Assembly: GCA_937923795.1 (NCBI GenBank)
Contig: CALDWI010000045.1
Location: forward strand, 1-32,847
Direction of reading: 5' to 3'
DNA length: 32,847 bases
From: an uncultured Collinsella sp.
Lineage (GTDB): Bacteria; Actinomycetota; Coriobacteriia; Coriobacteriales; Coriobacteriaceae
This document shows positions 17,049 through 24,538 of the stretch, piece by piece. Numbering within the stretch: the stretch's first letter is position 1; every line of letters begins with the position of its first letter. The notes below the pieces were generated by a model that worked only from the letters and a program-made list of their open reading frames with translations, ran no database searches and was not told the DNA's origin. A program made the translations under genes and the position numbers.

Positions 17049-17330
17049 TCAGGGTTTCAGCTTTTCAGCCGACAAAATATCGTTGAGTGCTATGTATTCT
17101 CTTGGGACATTCAATGATGCCTGTTGAGAGCGTGCTGAATCTTTGGCGAGAACTCATTTTTAGCTAATTAAATAATCATCCGGAAGGAGTGCGCTGGTTG
17201 ATGGTGATGCGCCCCTTCTTCTAAATAATGCAATTTACAGCTACTCTATAAGCTAAGACGCTTCTGATTTATTCTCGGTCACGAATGCCTACTTTCTTAT
17301 GATGAATCAGACCTCATTATTCCTCACGGG
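17049..17330. other. Gene-free junction after the glycan operon
   Basis: About 280 AT-rich bases with no credible gene. An imperfect hairpin around 17181-17218 (GAAGGAG...CCCCTTC arms with mismatches) could terminate the operon but lacks a clean T-run. The sequence changes abruptly to GC-rich coding-type sequence at about 17331, where the ugd remnant begins. Confidence 0.4.
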
Positions 17331-17552
17331 AGCTCCATCCAGGGCGTCATGAAGCGCGTGAAGGCCAAGGGCGTGCCGGTGGTGGTCTTCGAGCCCACGC
17401 TGGACGTGCCGGAGATCTTCGGCTCCGAGGTGACCCACGACCCCGATGCCTTCAAGGCCGGCTGCGACGTAATCGTGGCAAACCGCTGGAGCGACGAGCT
17501 CGCGGACGTGTCGGACAAAGTGTACACAAGGGATTTGTTTAAGCGGGACTAG
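17331..17552 (+). pseudogene. ugd: 3' remnant of UDP-glucose 6-dehydrogenase
   Basis: Only the last ~73 codons remain: SIQGVMKRVKAKGVPVVV, then FEPTLDVPEIFGSEVTHD, AFKAGCDVIVANRW and VYTRDLFKRD, ending at TAG 17550-17552. This is the C-terminal UDP-binding domain of UDP-glucose/UDP-sugar 6-dehydrogenases. The catalytic cysteine and NAD domain are missing, so it cannot work. The 3' end is intact and followed by a strong terminator, so the break is at its 5' side. A second, longer remnant lies at 19070-19421. Confidence 0.85.
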
Positions 17553-17608
17553 GGGAGAGGGTTTCCCGAGCTATCCGGGTTAACCCTGCAGTAAGTTCAT
17601 CTTTCATG

Positions 17609-17650
17609 AAAACGTGGGCGCATCAGCTAAGGCGATGCGCCCACGTTTTT
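17609..17650. terminator. Bidirectional terminator between ugd remnant and HEPN gene
   Basis: AAAACGTGGGCGCATC (17609-17624) pairs perfectly with 17634-17649 around a 9-base loop, with A-run before and T-run after. It can end transcription of the ugd remnant on + and of the convergent HEPN gene on -, whose stop is at 17678. Confidence 0.9.
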
Positions 17651-17677
17651 GTTCTATTGACTCATATAGGACAACTT

Positions 17678-18820
17678 TTAGGATTCAATAATGACGGTTT
17701 CAATAGATTGACCCTCAAGCAGCGCCCCTCCATAGCGAATGATTAAATCGGTGACCAGAATCGCTTTTAGAGAATGCTCCCAGGTATCGAACTCAGTCTG
17801 CTTGCCGTGGCATATTTGATTCCGTAAGGGATTATGGGCTGCCAAAGCATTATCCATGCTGTTAATAAACGTAATGTCGACAAGGTAATTGATTGCACTA
17901 TCAAATATCAGCCAGCCATTTTCAGAGGTAACCAGCATCAAAAGAACCTTGTCTTTAATATTACACAGTTTTCTACGCTTTCCTTCCGAATACAAAGTAG
18001 CTAATCGGTGCTGTTTGGCATATACATCGAAAACTTCTTCCTGTTCTTTATTAAGCGCCTTGCCATCAGGCGCGTACTTTTCTATCAGGCCTTCAAAAAA
18101 ATTCATGAGCAACGAAACGCAACCTTCATAGTCTTGCTTCCGATGTCGCTCCAAAGCGCTGACGAGTAACCGCATTTCCCCTTCAGAGATTTCTTCATGG
18201 CTTTCCCATATCGCTCTGGTTTCATCTAGCCACTGTTCATCAAGACATTCAAATGCGATCTGGTCAACACGCGACTTCAGGACCTCATCAGGCGCATCAT
18301 CCGGTAAAGAATCAATTTGATCGCACGCTTTTGGATTATCGACGAGATACATTGGCCACTGAGTCTTAGTAAGAACAGACAACCTATTAAGTTTAATGGC
18401 GATAGGCTTAAAGGCGTTAACAATACCGCTTAAATCAATTTTCTCAGTCGCGGCTTTTACGACCTTTGCGACATGCTCCATTGCGGCATAAACCGACCGG
18501 AGAGCAGCGCTATAGTCAATCTGGTTATACAGCGGTGCTATTGAGTTGGCCAGAGCTCTATTGATGCGCTCTACATGTCTACGCTGCATCTCAATTGCTG
18601 CACTATTGTCCAAGCTAGTTTGTTGGCGAGTTATCTTACGGGCTAGATCTTGAGCGGTTTTCACAGCCGCCTCTTGGTGGGCGATCATTTCCCTCTGAAA
18701 TGTATCCGATGCGAGATGAGCCATCGATCCTGGCAGTACGATTTCCTGAGAAGCTTCCTTAGCCGAACAAGGACCAGTTTTCGGAGTAACATTATCGTGA
18801 GGATTAAGAAGGGATGTCAT
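17678..18820 (-). CDS. Putative HEPN-type protein, possible abortive-infection RNase
   Basis: No named family was recognised for this 380-residue protein. The N-terminal ~120 residues are Ala/Gln-rich and look helical (AHQEAAVKTAQDLARKITRQ), possibly coiled coil; the middle is helical and acidic. The C-terminus has NPLRNQICHGKQTEF with R333 and H338, an RX4H motif as in HEPN ribonucleases, followed by HSLKAILVTDLIIRYGG, typical of HEPN proteins in phage-defence loci. No signal peptide or membrane segment is seen. AAAGG precedes ATG 18820. The gene stands alone on the minus strand between two broken ugd ends, with its own promoter and terminator, which suggests arrival as a single-gene module. 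The RNase role is inferred from the motif and context. Confidence 0.6.
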   Translation of the reverse strand: MTSLLNPHDNVTPKTGPCSAKEASQEIVLPGSMAHLASDTFQREMIAHQEAAVKTAQDLARKITRQQTSLDNSAAIEMQRRHVERINRALANSIAPLYNQIDYSAALRSVYAAMEHVAKVVKAATEKIDLSGIVNAFKPIAIKLNRLSVLTKTQWPMYLVDNPKACDQIDSLPDDAPDEVLKSRVDQIAFECLDEQWLDETRAIWESHEEISEGEMRLLVSALERHRKQDYEGCVSLLMNFFEGLIEKYAPDGKALNKEQEEVFDVYAKQHRLATLYSEGKRRKLCNIKDKVLLMLVTSENGWLIFDSAINYLVDITFINSMDNALAAHNPLRNQICHGKQTEFDTWEHSLKAILVTDLIIRYGGALLEGQSIETVIIES

Positions 18821-18887
18821 GCGTTACCTTTTCTTTCTATGAACATTATTATTGAGGGCAATTGTTAGCGTCGGATTGATTTAGCCA

Positions 18888-18922
18888 ATTATAGTCGGTC
18901 TAGATTGACCAATTCTGACCGA
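18888..18922 (-). promoter_or_regulatory. Promoter and possible operator of the HEPN gene
   Basis: Read on the minus strand, a perfect -10 box TATAAT occupies 18893-18888, about 68 bases before ATG 18820; no good -35 box is seen. An inverted repeat TCGGTC (18895-18900)/GACCGA (18917-18922) abuts it. Between the arms lies ATTGACCAAT (18904-18913), itself an ATTG-N2-CAAT palindrome. The same 10-mer occurs upstream of the ATPase gene at 28411-28420. Confidence 0.45.
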
Positions 18923-18983
18923 GTCATTTTAGCTAACACGCTCGTATCTTGGTTTTTCTATCGCTTTCCTACTTACACGCCGG

Positions 18984-19024
18984 GTGGACCCCCCTTACTA
19001 TGTCGCACGGGTGAGGGGGTCCAC
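18984..19024. repeat. Inverted repeat upstream of the second ugd remnant
   Basis: GTGGACCCCC (18984-18993) pairs with GGGGGTCCAC (19015-19024), and the stem continues inward with four further pairs (TTAC/GTGA) after a single bulged C, leaving a 12-base loop. There is no T-run. It lies near the left border of the ugd-derived sequence and could be an element end or a decayed terminator. Confidence 0.5.
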
Positions 19025-19069
19025 TGAGCGGATGTTGAGCCTTCTTCCGCGATGGCTCTGGCCCCATGT

Positions 19070-19421
19070 AAAGAAGACAGGCTTTATGGCCGACGAGGTA
19101 CTGCAGATGGTGTGGGACCGCGTCTACGAGGGCAAGGAGAAGCCGGTCGTGGGCGTGTACCGCCTGACGATGAAGTCCAACTCCGACAACTTCCGCGCGC
19201 GCTCTATCCAGAGCGTCATGAAGTGCGTAAAGGCCAAGGGCGTGCCCGTGGTGGTCTATGAGCCCACGCTGGACGCGCCGGAGTTCTTCGGGTCCGAGGT
19301 CACGCACGACCTGGAAGCCTTCAAGGCCGGCTGCGACATGATCGTCGCCAACCGCTGAAGCGACGAGCTCTCGGACGTGGCGGGCAGAGTTTACAATAGG
19401 AATCTGTTTTAGAGGGACTAG
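19070..19421 (+). pseudogene. ugd: Second 3' remnant of UDP-glucose 6-dehydrogenase
   Basis: The homologous frame runs from about KKTGFMADEVLQMVWDRVYE through VVGVYRLTMKSNSDNFRARS, SIQSVMKCVKAKGVPVVVYE and AGCDMIVANR. It is then broken by TGA at 19356-19358, where the first copy has TGG. A second stop (TAG 19410-19412) precedes the original stop position at 19419-19421 (RD-stop). It covers about 45 more codons at its 5' side than the first remnant, and the shared part is closely similar. The dehydrogenase active-site region is missing. It marks an older, decaying copy of the same gene end. Confidence 0.85.
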
Positions 19422-19478
19422 GGGAGGGTTGCCTGTACTTGGTAGGGCCTGACCTACAGCGAAGTCACCTTAGCTGAG

Positions 19479-19517
19479 GACGGGGTGTATCGGCTAGCGC
19501 TGATACACCCCGTCTTT
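19479..19517 (+). terminator. Terminator after the second ugd remnant
   Basis: GACGGGGTGTATC (19479-19491) pairs perfectly with GATACACCCCGTC (19502-19514) around a 10-base loop, followed by TTT. It lies downstream of the remnant, as the other terminator does after the first remnant. Confidence 0.8.
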
Positions 19518-19562
19518 CCAAGTTATCAGCAATTACAATAACGGATACCGAATGTGCGAGTT

Positions 19563-19640
19563 CAGCAAGTTCTGCAAGTAGGGAAGACATTAGCTGCTAA
19601 ATATATTGACTCAGCAAATACTTGATCTAGTGCTGCAAAT
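19563..19640 (+). promoter_or_regulatory. Five short direct repeats upstream of the KAP-like ATPase
   Basis: The motif C[A/T]GCAA[A/G]T occurs at 19563-19570, 19572-19579, 19612-19619 and 19633-19640, with one looser copy CTGCTAAAT at 19594-19602. All are in the same direction, ending 28 bases before ATG 19669. They could be binding sites for a repressor or for the gene product. A poor -35 box TTGACT (19606-19611) lies among them. Confidence 0.4.
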
Positions 19641-19668
19641 CCGGGAATGACCGATTGGAGAACACGCA

Positions 19669-21459
19669 ATGCAAGCCAAAGAAATCACCGAGGCAATTAA
19701 AAACTACATGCAATGTGACACCATTGGCCTTCAAGCTTTAGTTCTGCATGGCGAATGGGGTTCGGGGAAGACGTATTATTGCGAGAACGATCTTAAAGCC
19801 GCTCTAAAAGATATAGACGTAAAGACATGTCGCGTGTCGCTATTTGGCGTTTCCGACTATGATGAGATCTGCAATAGAGTTCTGGCTTCACGACTCCATA
19901 TTTACGAAAACGCAAAAGATCGCGTTGGTACCGCGATGAACGTTTTTAAGAAAAGTGCAATTGAAGCCGGCACCTCAGCATTGAATAGCAAACTTGCAGA
20001 TTTAGGAATTCAGATATCAGTAAATTCCGACTTGATGCTGTCTTTAATCGACATGACGAAAGTTCTCGTAATATTGGACGATTGCGAACGCAGTAGCTTC
20101 GCCCATGATGACCGTTCATTTCTTGGGTTCGTTAACAATATGGTCGAAAACCATGGTTGGCATGTGATGCTCGTTAGGAATCAGCCTCTGTCTTTTGAGG
20201 ATGACTGTTCTGTTGAAAAGGCGGTTATACGCCAAATCGAATATGAGCCAGACCTACAGGTGCTTTACCGAGTCATGGTAAAGGACAAGCTGCGCATTCC
20301 CAAACATATCGACTTCGAAGTCATGGATGCAATTGCTGAAGGACTGAAGGGATCCCTTGTCAATATAAGGGCTCTATTAAGATCAATTCCGTCTATTAAC
20401 TGCGCATTAAATACGTCGGTTCTTTTCGATGAAAATATCGATTTTCATGGAAGAGTAAAAGCGTTCTCAGATTTTGTTGGCTATACAGTTCAAGCATCAG
20501 CGGGAATAGTTCCTGATGAGCCTAAAGACGCGAAAAAATCATTGAGCATTTTCAATGCGTCTGAACTTCAGGAATATGACAACTATCTTACTTTATCAAA
20601 GGCCCTTGCCCCTTTAACTGAAGGGAAAGATATAAACCCAGAAACTGTTAAGAGTTCTTTCAAAAAATTTGTGCTGAAGAAAAACCCCAATTCCGCTGCA
20701 GACGTCGAGGCCCAAGAAATGGAATACCATTGGGGCGCTTTGCACTGCTTGGAAGACAGTGAGGTTGAATTGCTGGCGAACGAACTTAAAAACATGCTAG
20801 CTAAAGGGCAGTATTCTCAAGAATGGTTCTATAAGATCATTGGGTTTTCACTTAATCTTATTAATCTTGGGTTCTGGGATGAATCATATCGCGAGAAGCT
20901 TCTCGATTCGCTTCGGCTCGCCGCAAATCACGACCCCAAGTGCGACGCTGCTGCTTTGAGGCAAGAACGAGATAATTTTAATGATTTTTATGGTACAGAT
21001 GCCAATCTCATAATGGACAAACTTATAACTGAGGTTGAACAAGATGAAAGGGAGCGAGATTTAAATCGCATCAGTTTTGAGTTTTCTATAGTTGACCAGA
21101 ACACAGGTAAAACAATCTCCGCGTTTTTTGAAGAAGTCATTAAATCCGAGCACCAAAATAGAATACTGGATGTACCAGCTGAAACTGTGGCCATGTCAAC
21201 CTATGAAGGAACCGCCGACTCACAAAATTCTCTGCATTCATTTTTTCATACCGGCATGAAGAGATATAGAGACAAGCATAGCCTGAATGAAGCCGTTGGA
21301 TGGTTAAAAAAGATTGACGCTCAACTTGTCAAAGTGGGGTCCAAATCTCGCATGGGCGGACTGAGAACTAAATGGATTCGCAAAGACATCAAGGAGGCAA
21401 TCGAAACGTTGAGCGAAAGGGCGCAGTGCACATCAACTGAATCTGATTCCGTTATGTGA
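19669..21459 (+). CDS. KAP-like P-loop NTPase, probable defence protein
   Basis: A 596-residue protein with Walker A GEWGSGKT at residues 28-35 and a Walker B strand VLVILDDCER at 132-141. The start IKNYMQC...ALVLHGEWGSGKTY and the order of motifs fit the KAP/P-loop ATPase group often found alone in defence islands. The C-terminal ~350 residues are helical and charged, with no recognised domain. There is no membrane segment, unlike many classical KAP proteins. GGAG (19657-19660) eight bases before ATG 19669 supports the start. It stands alone on + between the ugd remnant and the first surface-protein copy, preceded by direct repeats. Function in defence is inferred from context; effector activity is unknown. 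Confidence 0.7.
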   Translation: MQAKEITEAIKNYMQCDTIGLQALVLHGEWGSGKTYYCENDLKAALKDIDVKTCRVSLFGVSDYDEICNRVLASRLHIYENAKDRVGTAMNVFKKSAIEAGTSALNSKLADLGIQISVNSDLMLSLIDMTKVLVILDDCERSSFAHDDRSFLGFVNNMVENHGWHVMLVRNQPLSFEDDCSVEKAVIRQIEYEPDLQVLYRVMVKDKLRIPKHIDFEVMDAIAEGLKGSLVNIRALLRSIPSINCALNTSVLFDENIDFHGRVKAFSDFVGYTVQASAGIVPDEPKDAKKSLSIFNASELQEYDNYLTLSKALAPLTEGKDINPETVKSSFKKFVLKKNPNSAADVEAQEMEYHWGALHCLEDSEVELLANELKNMLAKGQYSQEWFYKIIGFSLNLINLGFWDESYREKLLDSLRLAANHDPKCDAAALRQERDNFNDFYGTDANLIMDKLITEVEQDERERDLNRISFEFSIVDQNTGKTISAFFEEVIKSEHQNRILDVPAETVAMSTYEGTADSQNSLHSFFHTGMKRYRDKHSLNEAVGWLKKIDAQLVKVGSKSRMGGLRTKWIRKDIKEAIETLSERAQCTSTESDSVM

Positions 21460-21512
21460 TTACGCCTAGTTGCTCAACGCCTTGCCGATGTCATGCGCTT
21501 GTTCAACATATC

Positions 21513-22765
21513 AGAAGCTTCCTTTCACCGATTGGCAAAACGATTTACACCTAATTCCTGGCACTGTTCAGGGACATTTTCTTTGTTTGTGCCTTGATCT
21601 CGCTAAACTGATAACTGCTGCTACCAGGGCATTTTCTGGTGCACATTCTATTGGCTCCTGCAAAGATCGGAGCGGGTATGTTTGCTGCCGAGTCCCACAC
21701 CAGCCGTCATCACATTGCGATTGTTGTCATGGCCTGCCTATGCGTTTTGCTGGGCGGGCCTTCTTATGCCGCGGGCGCTGAGAGCCTCATCATCGCGGGC
21801 GCGACGTACTACGAGCCGGGCGTGTCGGGCCCCGGCTGGGCCTGGACCGATGCCGACCACCTGGAGCTTAACGGCTACGCGGGCGAGGCCATCGGCGCCG
21901 AGGGCGACCTGGTGCTGACGCTTGCCGGGCAAAACTCCGTGACGGAGTCGCACGCGCCCGATGCGGACATCACGCTGTGCGGCATGGAGGTGTGGGGCAA
22001 CCTGACGCTTCGCGGTACCGGGACCCTGACGGCGACGGGCTCGCAGTGCGGGATCCACGTGTCGCAGGCGCTCGTGGTGGACGGCTGCACCATCGATGCC
22101 CGGGCAGACGGGGCCGATATTACGGACGAGGCGGTCGCCGGCATGATCGCAGGCGATATGACCGTGCGCGGCGGCGGACGCGTCGTTGCCGCGGGCGCCG
22201 GGTCCGGAACGGGCGTGCGCGCCTACGGCGTGTATCTGCAAGATGCGGGCCTTGGCGATGGTGCAGCCGGCTATCGGCTTTCCGTCGACGCCTCGTGGCT
22301 CGATTCGGCCGGTGCCGACGGCGGCGTTGCGTGCGCGGGCGGATCGCTTGTGTCTGCGCGGTTTGTGACGCCTGTTGGTGGGGCCTTTGGCCCCGGCGGC
22401 GTGGTGGATGCCTCCGGGGCCATGGCTCCGCATGTGGTGATTGAGCCCGAGGGCGCGACGGCGCCGGCGGGGGAGACCGACGGGCGCGAGGTGCCCGGTG
22501 GCGCGGGCGAGCCGGCTGGTGGCGCCGGTCCTGCCGGTGGGCAGCCCGGTGCCGGGTCCGCGACGGATCCCGCCCTGAAGCCCGCGACTGCGACGCCCAA
22601 GACGATCACGACAACCAAAACGACAGTAAACAGGACCACGGTGTCCACGCCATCCAAGGCCAAGGCTGCCGGCGCCGCCACCGCCACGCTCCCCAAGACC
22701 GCCGACAGCAACTGGATCGCCGCCTCATTAGCGCTATTCCTGCTAGGAGCAGCGCTTATAGCTGC
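21513..22765 (+). repeat. Long direct repeat, copy A (surface-protein unit)
   Basis: About 1.25 kb closely similar to 28710-29935 in the same orientation. Similarity starts in the non-coding upstream part (CCTTTCACCG followed by TGGCAAAACGATTTACACCT), drops, resumes at GATCTCGCTAAACT, and continues through the surface-protein gene. The Pro/Thr/Lys-rich linker before the sorting signal diverges. The two copies bracket about 6 kb containing IS110, the ApeA-like gene and the ATPase/Toprim pair. Confidence 0.85.
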
Positions 22766-22820
22766 CGCGCACCGCTGCTCGGTATCGCATGCATCGTCAT
22801 GGCGGTTGTTCCCGCTTTGA
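21678..22820 (+). CDS. Secreted Ala/Gly-rich surface protein with LPKTA sorting-type end
   Basis: A 380-residue exported protein. The signal peptide is about residues 1-33 (HHIAIVVMACLCVLLGG, cleavage near SYAAG-AES). The body has repeating beta-type turns (LTLAGQNSVTE, GNLTLRGTGTLTATG, DMTVRGGGRVVAAG) that suggest a beta-helix or carbohydrate-binding-like fold. A Pro/Gly then Thr/Lys linker follows, then LPKTA, a hydrophobic helix (WIAASLALFLLGAALIAAA) and a short tail. This is a cell-wall sorting layout, but with Ala instead of Gly in LPXTG and a tail 14 residues longer than the paralogue's. ATG 21678 has GGAG about six bases upstream; GTG 21639 is a possible earlier start. The ligand is unknown. 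Confidence 0.75.
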   Translation: MFAAESHTSRHHIAIVVMACLCVLLGGPSYAAGAESLIIAGATYYEPGVSGPGWAWTDADHLELNGYAGEAIGAEGDLVLTLAGQNSVTESHAPDADITLCGMEVWGNLTLRGTGTLTATGSQCGIHVSQALVVDGCTIDARADGADITDEAVAGMIAGDMTVRGGGRVVAAGAGSGTGVRAYGVYLQDAGLGDGAAGYRLSVDASWLDSAGADGGVACAGGSLVSARFVTPVGGAFGPGGVVDASGAMAPHVVIEPEGATAPAGETDGREVPGGAGEPAGGAGPAGGQPGAGSATDPALKPATATPKTITTTKTTVNRTTVSTPSKAKAAGAATATLPKTADSNWIAASLALFLLGAALIAAAHRCSVSHASSWRLFPL

Positions 22821-22864
22821 GCTACGCAGGCAACCGATTAAAAGCGAGTTTTATGTTTCCCAAA

Positions 22865-22900
22865 GTAGGGGCGCACCGGCTTACGCCGGCGCGCCCCTAC
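22865..22900. terminator. Strong hairpin after the first surface-protein gene
   Basis: GTAGGGGCGCACCGGC (22865-22880) pairs with 22885-22900 around TTAC, 16 positions with one A-C mismatch. T-rich sequence begins only 14 bases later, so it may act in either direction or only as an RNA stabiliser. Confidence 0.6.
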
Positions 22901-22919
22901 TACTGAACGGACAGTTTTT

Positions 22920-23236
22920 ATTACTAAGGATACGGCAGCAATCCGTACATTCCGCACTGATATCTTCTGTATTGAAGACGTCGATGGTGCACCCGTATAC
23001 CATTGACGTCGACACCATCAGATGCGGACCGCGCGGTGACCCCACATTCCGCTGGCGCCCACAGGGCTGCCCTCGTTTCCTGACATGTCCCGCGCGGGCC
23101 GCGGCGAGCCGAGACCGCCGCATGACCTAATAGGAGCATGGAGCGATACCGCGGACCCGAACAACCGCATTCTATCGCGCCCCGTCAGTGTGCCGTCTGC
23201 CCGGTCCAGGCGAGCACGGAAAGAACGGAGCGAGAC
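22920..23236 (+). ncRNA. Candidate bridge RNA region of the IS110 element
   Basis: IS110 recombinases of the IS621 type use a bridge RNA encoded in the non-coding left end. Here that region holds several hairpins: 22977-22988 with 22999-23010 (12 pairs including one G-U, 10-base loop), TACGG/CCGTA at 22931-22947, and GCGGCG/CGCCGC at 23101-23121. The exact RNA ends and the target/donor guide loops cannot be set from one copy. Confidence 0.4.
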
Positions 23237-24514
23237 ATGCAAAACGAATCGACACCCGGCGCCCGCGGGCCGGTCTTCTGCGGGGTCGACACCCACGCCG
23301 ACTCGCACTGGCTGTGCGTCCTGGACTGGAGGGGCCGCAAGGTCCTGTCCCGCCAGTTCCCCGCCGACGCGGCGGGCTACGGGGCGATCGCGGCGGCCGG
23401 GGAGCCGGCCTGCGTCGCGATGGAGGGGACGTCGTCCTACGGGGCGGGCCTCACCAGGCACCTCGCGTCGCTTGGGATGCCCGTGCGCGAGGCGCTCTCC
23501 CCGGCGAGGATGCAGAGGAGGCGCCCGGGGCAGGGAAAGTGCGACGAGTCGGACGCGGAGAGGGCGGCCCGCGCGGCGATGTCCGGCTCAAGGCTCGGGA
23601 CCCCCAAGAGCCAGGACGGGTGGGTCGACGGGGTGCGCTGCATGCTCGCGGCGCGCTCCGGGGCGGTGAAGGCGCGGACCTCGGCGATCAACACCGCGAG
23701 GTCGCTGCTCACCACCGCGCCGGAAGGGCTCAGGTCGAGGTTCCGCGGGATGGCGGGGCCGAGGCTGATGGAGGAGCTCCCCTCCGTGCGCGCCGAGGGC
23801 GCGCTGGGCGCCGCGCTCGGCGCGCTGGCGGACCTGTGGGCGGCGGCGCGCGACGCGGCGCTCGACATGGAGCGCGCGATCGAGGCGTCCCTGGAGGAGA
23901 ACTGCCCCGCGCTGCTGGCGATGTACGGGTGCGGGCCCGTGAGCGCGGCCAAGCTCGCGGTCGCGGCCGGGGACAACCCGGGCAGGCTGCGCTCCGAGGC
24001 GTCGTTCGCGGCGATATGCGGGGCCTGCCCAATCCCCGCCTCGAGCGGCAAGACCGTGAGGCACAGGCTCAACAGGGGCGGCGACCGGCAGGCGAACAGC
24101 GCTCTGCACGAGATCGCGAGGCAGAGGGTCATGCGCGACCCCGAGACCGCCGAGTACGCCGAGAGGGCCAGGGCGCGGGGGAAGAGCGACAGGGAGGTCA
24201 TGAGGTGCCTCAAGCGCTACGTGGCCAGGGAGGCGTACCGGGCGCTGATGCGCCCGCACGAGGTCAGGAGGCCCGAGGACGCCTCGGGGCTCGTGGCGGC
24301 CAGGCGCGCGGCGAGGGTCAGCCAGGTGAGGGCGGCGTCCATATTGGGAACCAGCGAGAAGTACATCTCGATGCTGGAGAGGGGCCAAAGGGAGCTCAAG
24401 CCCATAAGGAGGGCCTACGAGGCATGCGTCGAGGCCGGACTTCCGCTCGATTGGGACAGGCAAGCCTTCGAGGCCGAGCGCAAAATGGATTCTAAAAAAC
24501 ACCTTGCCAAATAG
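23237..24514 (+). CDS. IS110-family transposase with C-terminal HTH domain
   Basis: A DEDD recombinase. The RuvC-like N-terminal domain has D18 in GVDTHADSHW, E63 in VAMEGTSSYG, and D103/D106 in KCDESDAERAA. The Transposase_20 domain has MYGCGPVSAAKLAVAAGD, ACPIPASSGKTVRHRLNRGG with the candidate catalytic serine at 269/270, and ALHEIARQR. Residues about 350-402 are extra: SGLVAARRAARVSQVRAA, then ILGTSEKYISMLERGQREL, a clear XRE-type helix-turn-helix. At 425 aa it is longer than most IS110 proteins because of this domain. ATG 23237 has GGAG five bases upstream; an upstream extension to 23138 lacks support and falls in the probable RNA region. The frame is intact, so the element may be active. 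Confidence 0.9.
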   Translation: MQNESTPGARGPVFCGVDTHADSHWLCVLDWRGRKVLSRQFPADAAGYGAIAAAGEPACVAMEGTSSYGAGLTRHLASLGMPVREALSPARMQRRRPGQGKCDESDAERAARAAMSGSRLGTPKSQDGWVDGVRCMLAARSGAVKARTSAINTARSLLTTAPEGLRSRFRGMAGPRLMEELPSVRAEGALGAALGALADLWAAARDAALDMERAIEASLEENCPALLAMYGCGPVSAAKLAVAAGDNPGRLRSEASFAAICGACPIPASSGKTVRHRLNRGGDRQANSALHEIARQRVMRDPETAEYAERARARGKSDREVMRCLKRYVAREAYRALMRPHEVRRPEDASGLVAARRAARVSQVRAASILGTSEKYISMLERGQRELKPIRRAYEACVEAGLPLDWDRQAFEAERKMDSKKHLAK

Positions 24515-24538
24515 GAGCGTCAGCAGTCGGGAACCATT

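Larger units (their letters stand above)
22920..24538 (+). mobile_element. IS110-family insertion element
   Basis: The transposase gene 23237-24514 has ~315 bases of structured non-coding sequence on its left and only 24 bases on its right before the ApeA-like gene stop. IS110 elements lack typical terminal inverted repeats and make no clear target duplication, so the ends given are estimates: left between the hairpin ending at 22900 and the next hairpin at 22977, right within 24515-24545. High GC content sets it apart from the ApeA-like gene next to it. Confidence 0.7.

Noticed and set aside
18984..19069. Extra N-terminal codons on the second ugd remnant
   Set aside because: The translation before about 19070 does not look like UDP-glucose dehydrogenase and contains an inverted repeat.
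19563..19640. CRISPR array
   Set aside because: Repeats are only 8 bases with unequal spacing and no cas genes; no CRISPR array was seen anywhere in the window.
21738..22433. Minus-strand open frames over both surface-protein genes
   Set aside because: GC-rich shadows without ribosome sites; the + frames have signal peptides and sorting signals.
23437..24502. Long minus-strand and alternate-frame open frames over the IS110 transposase
   Set aside because: They are by-products of very high GC content; only the DEDD transposase frame has recognisable domains.
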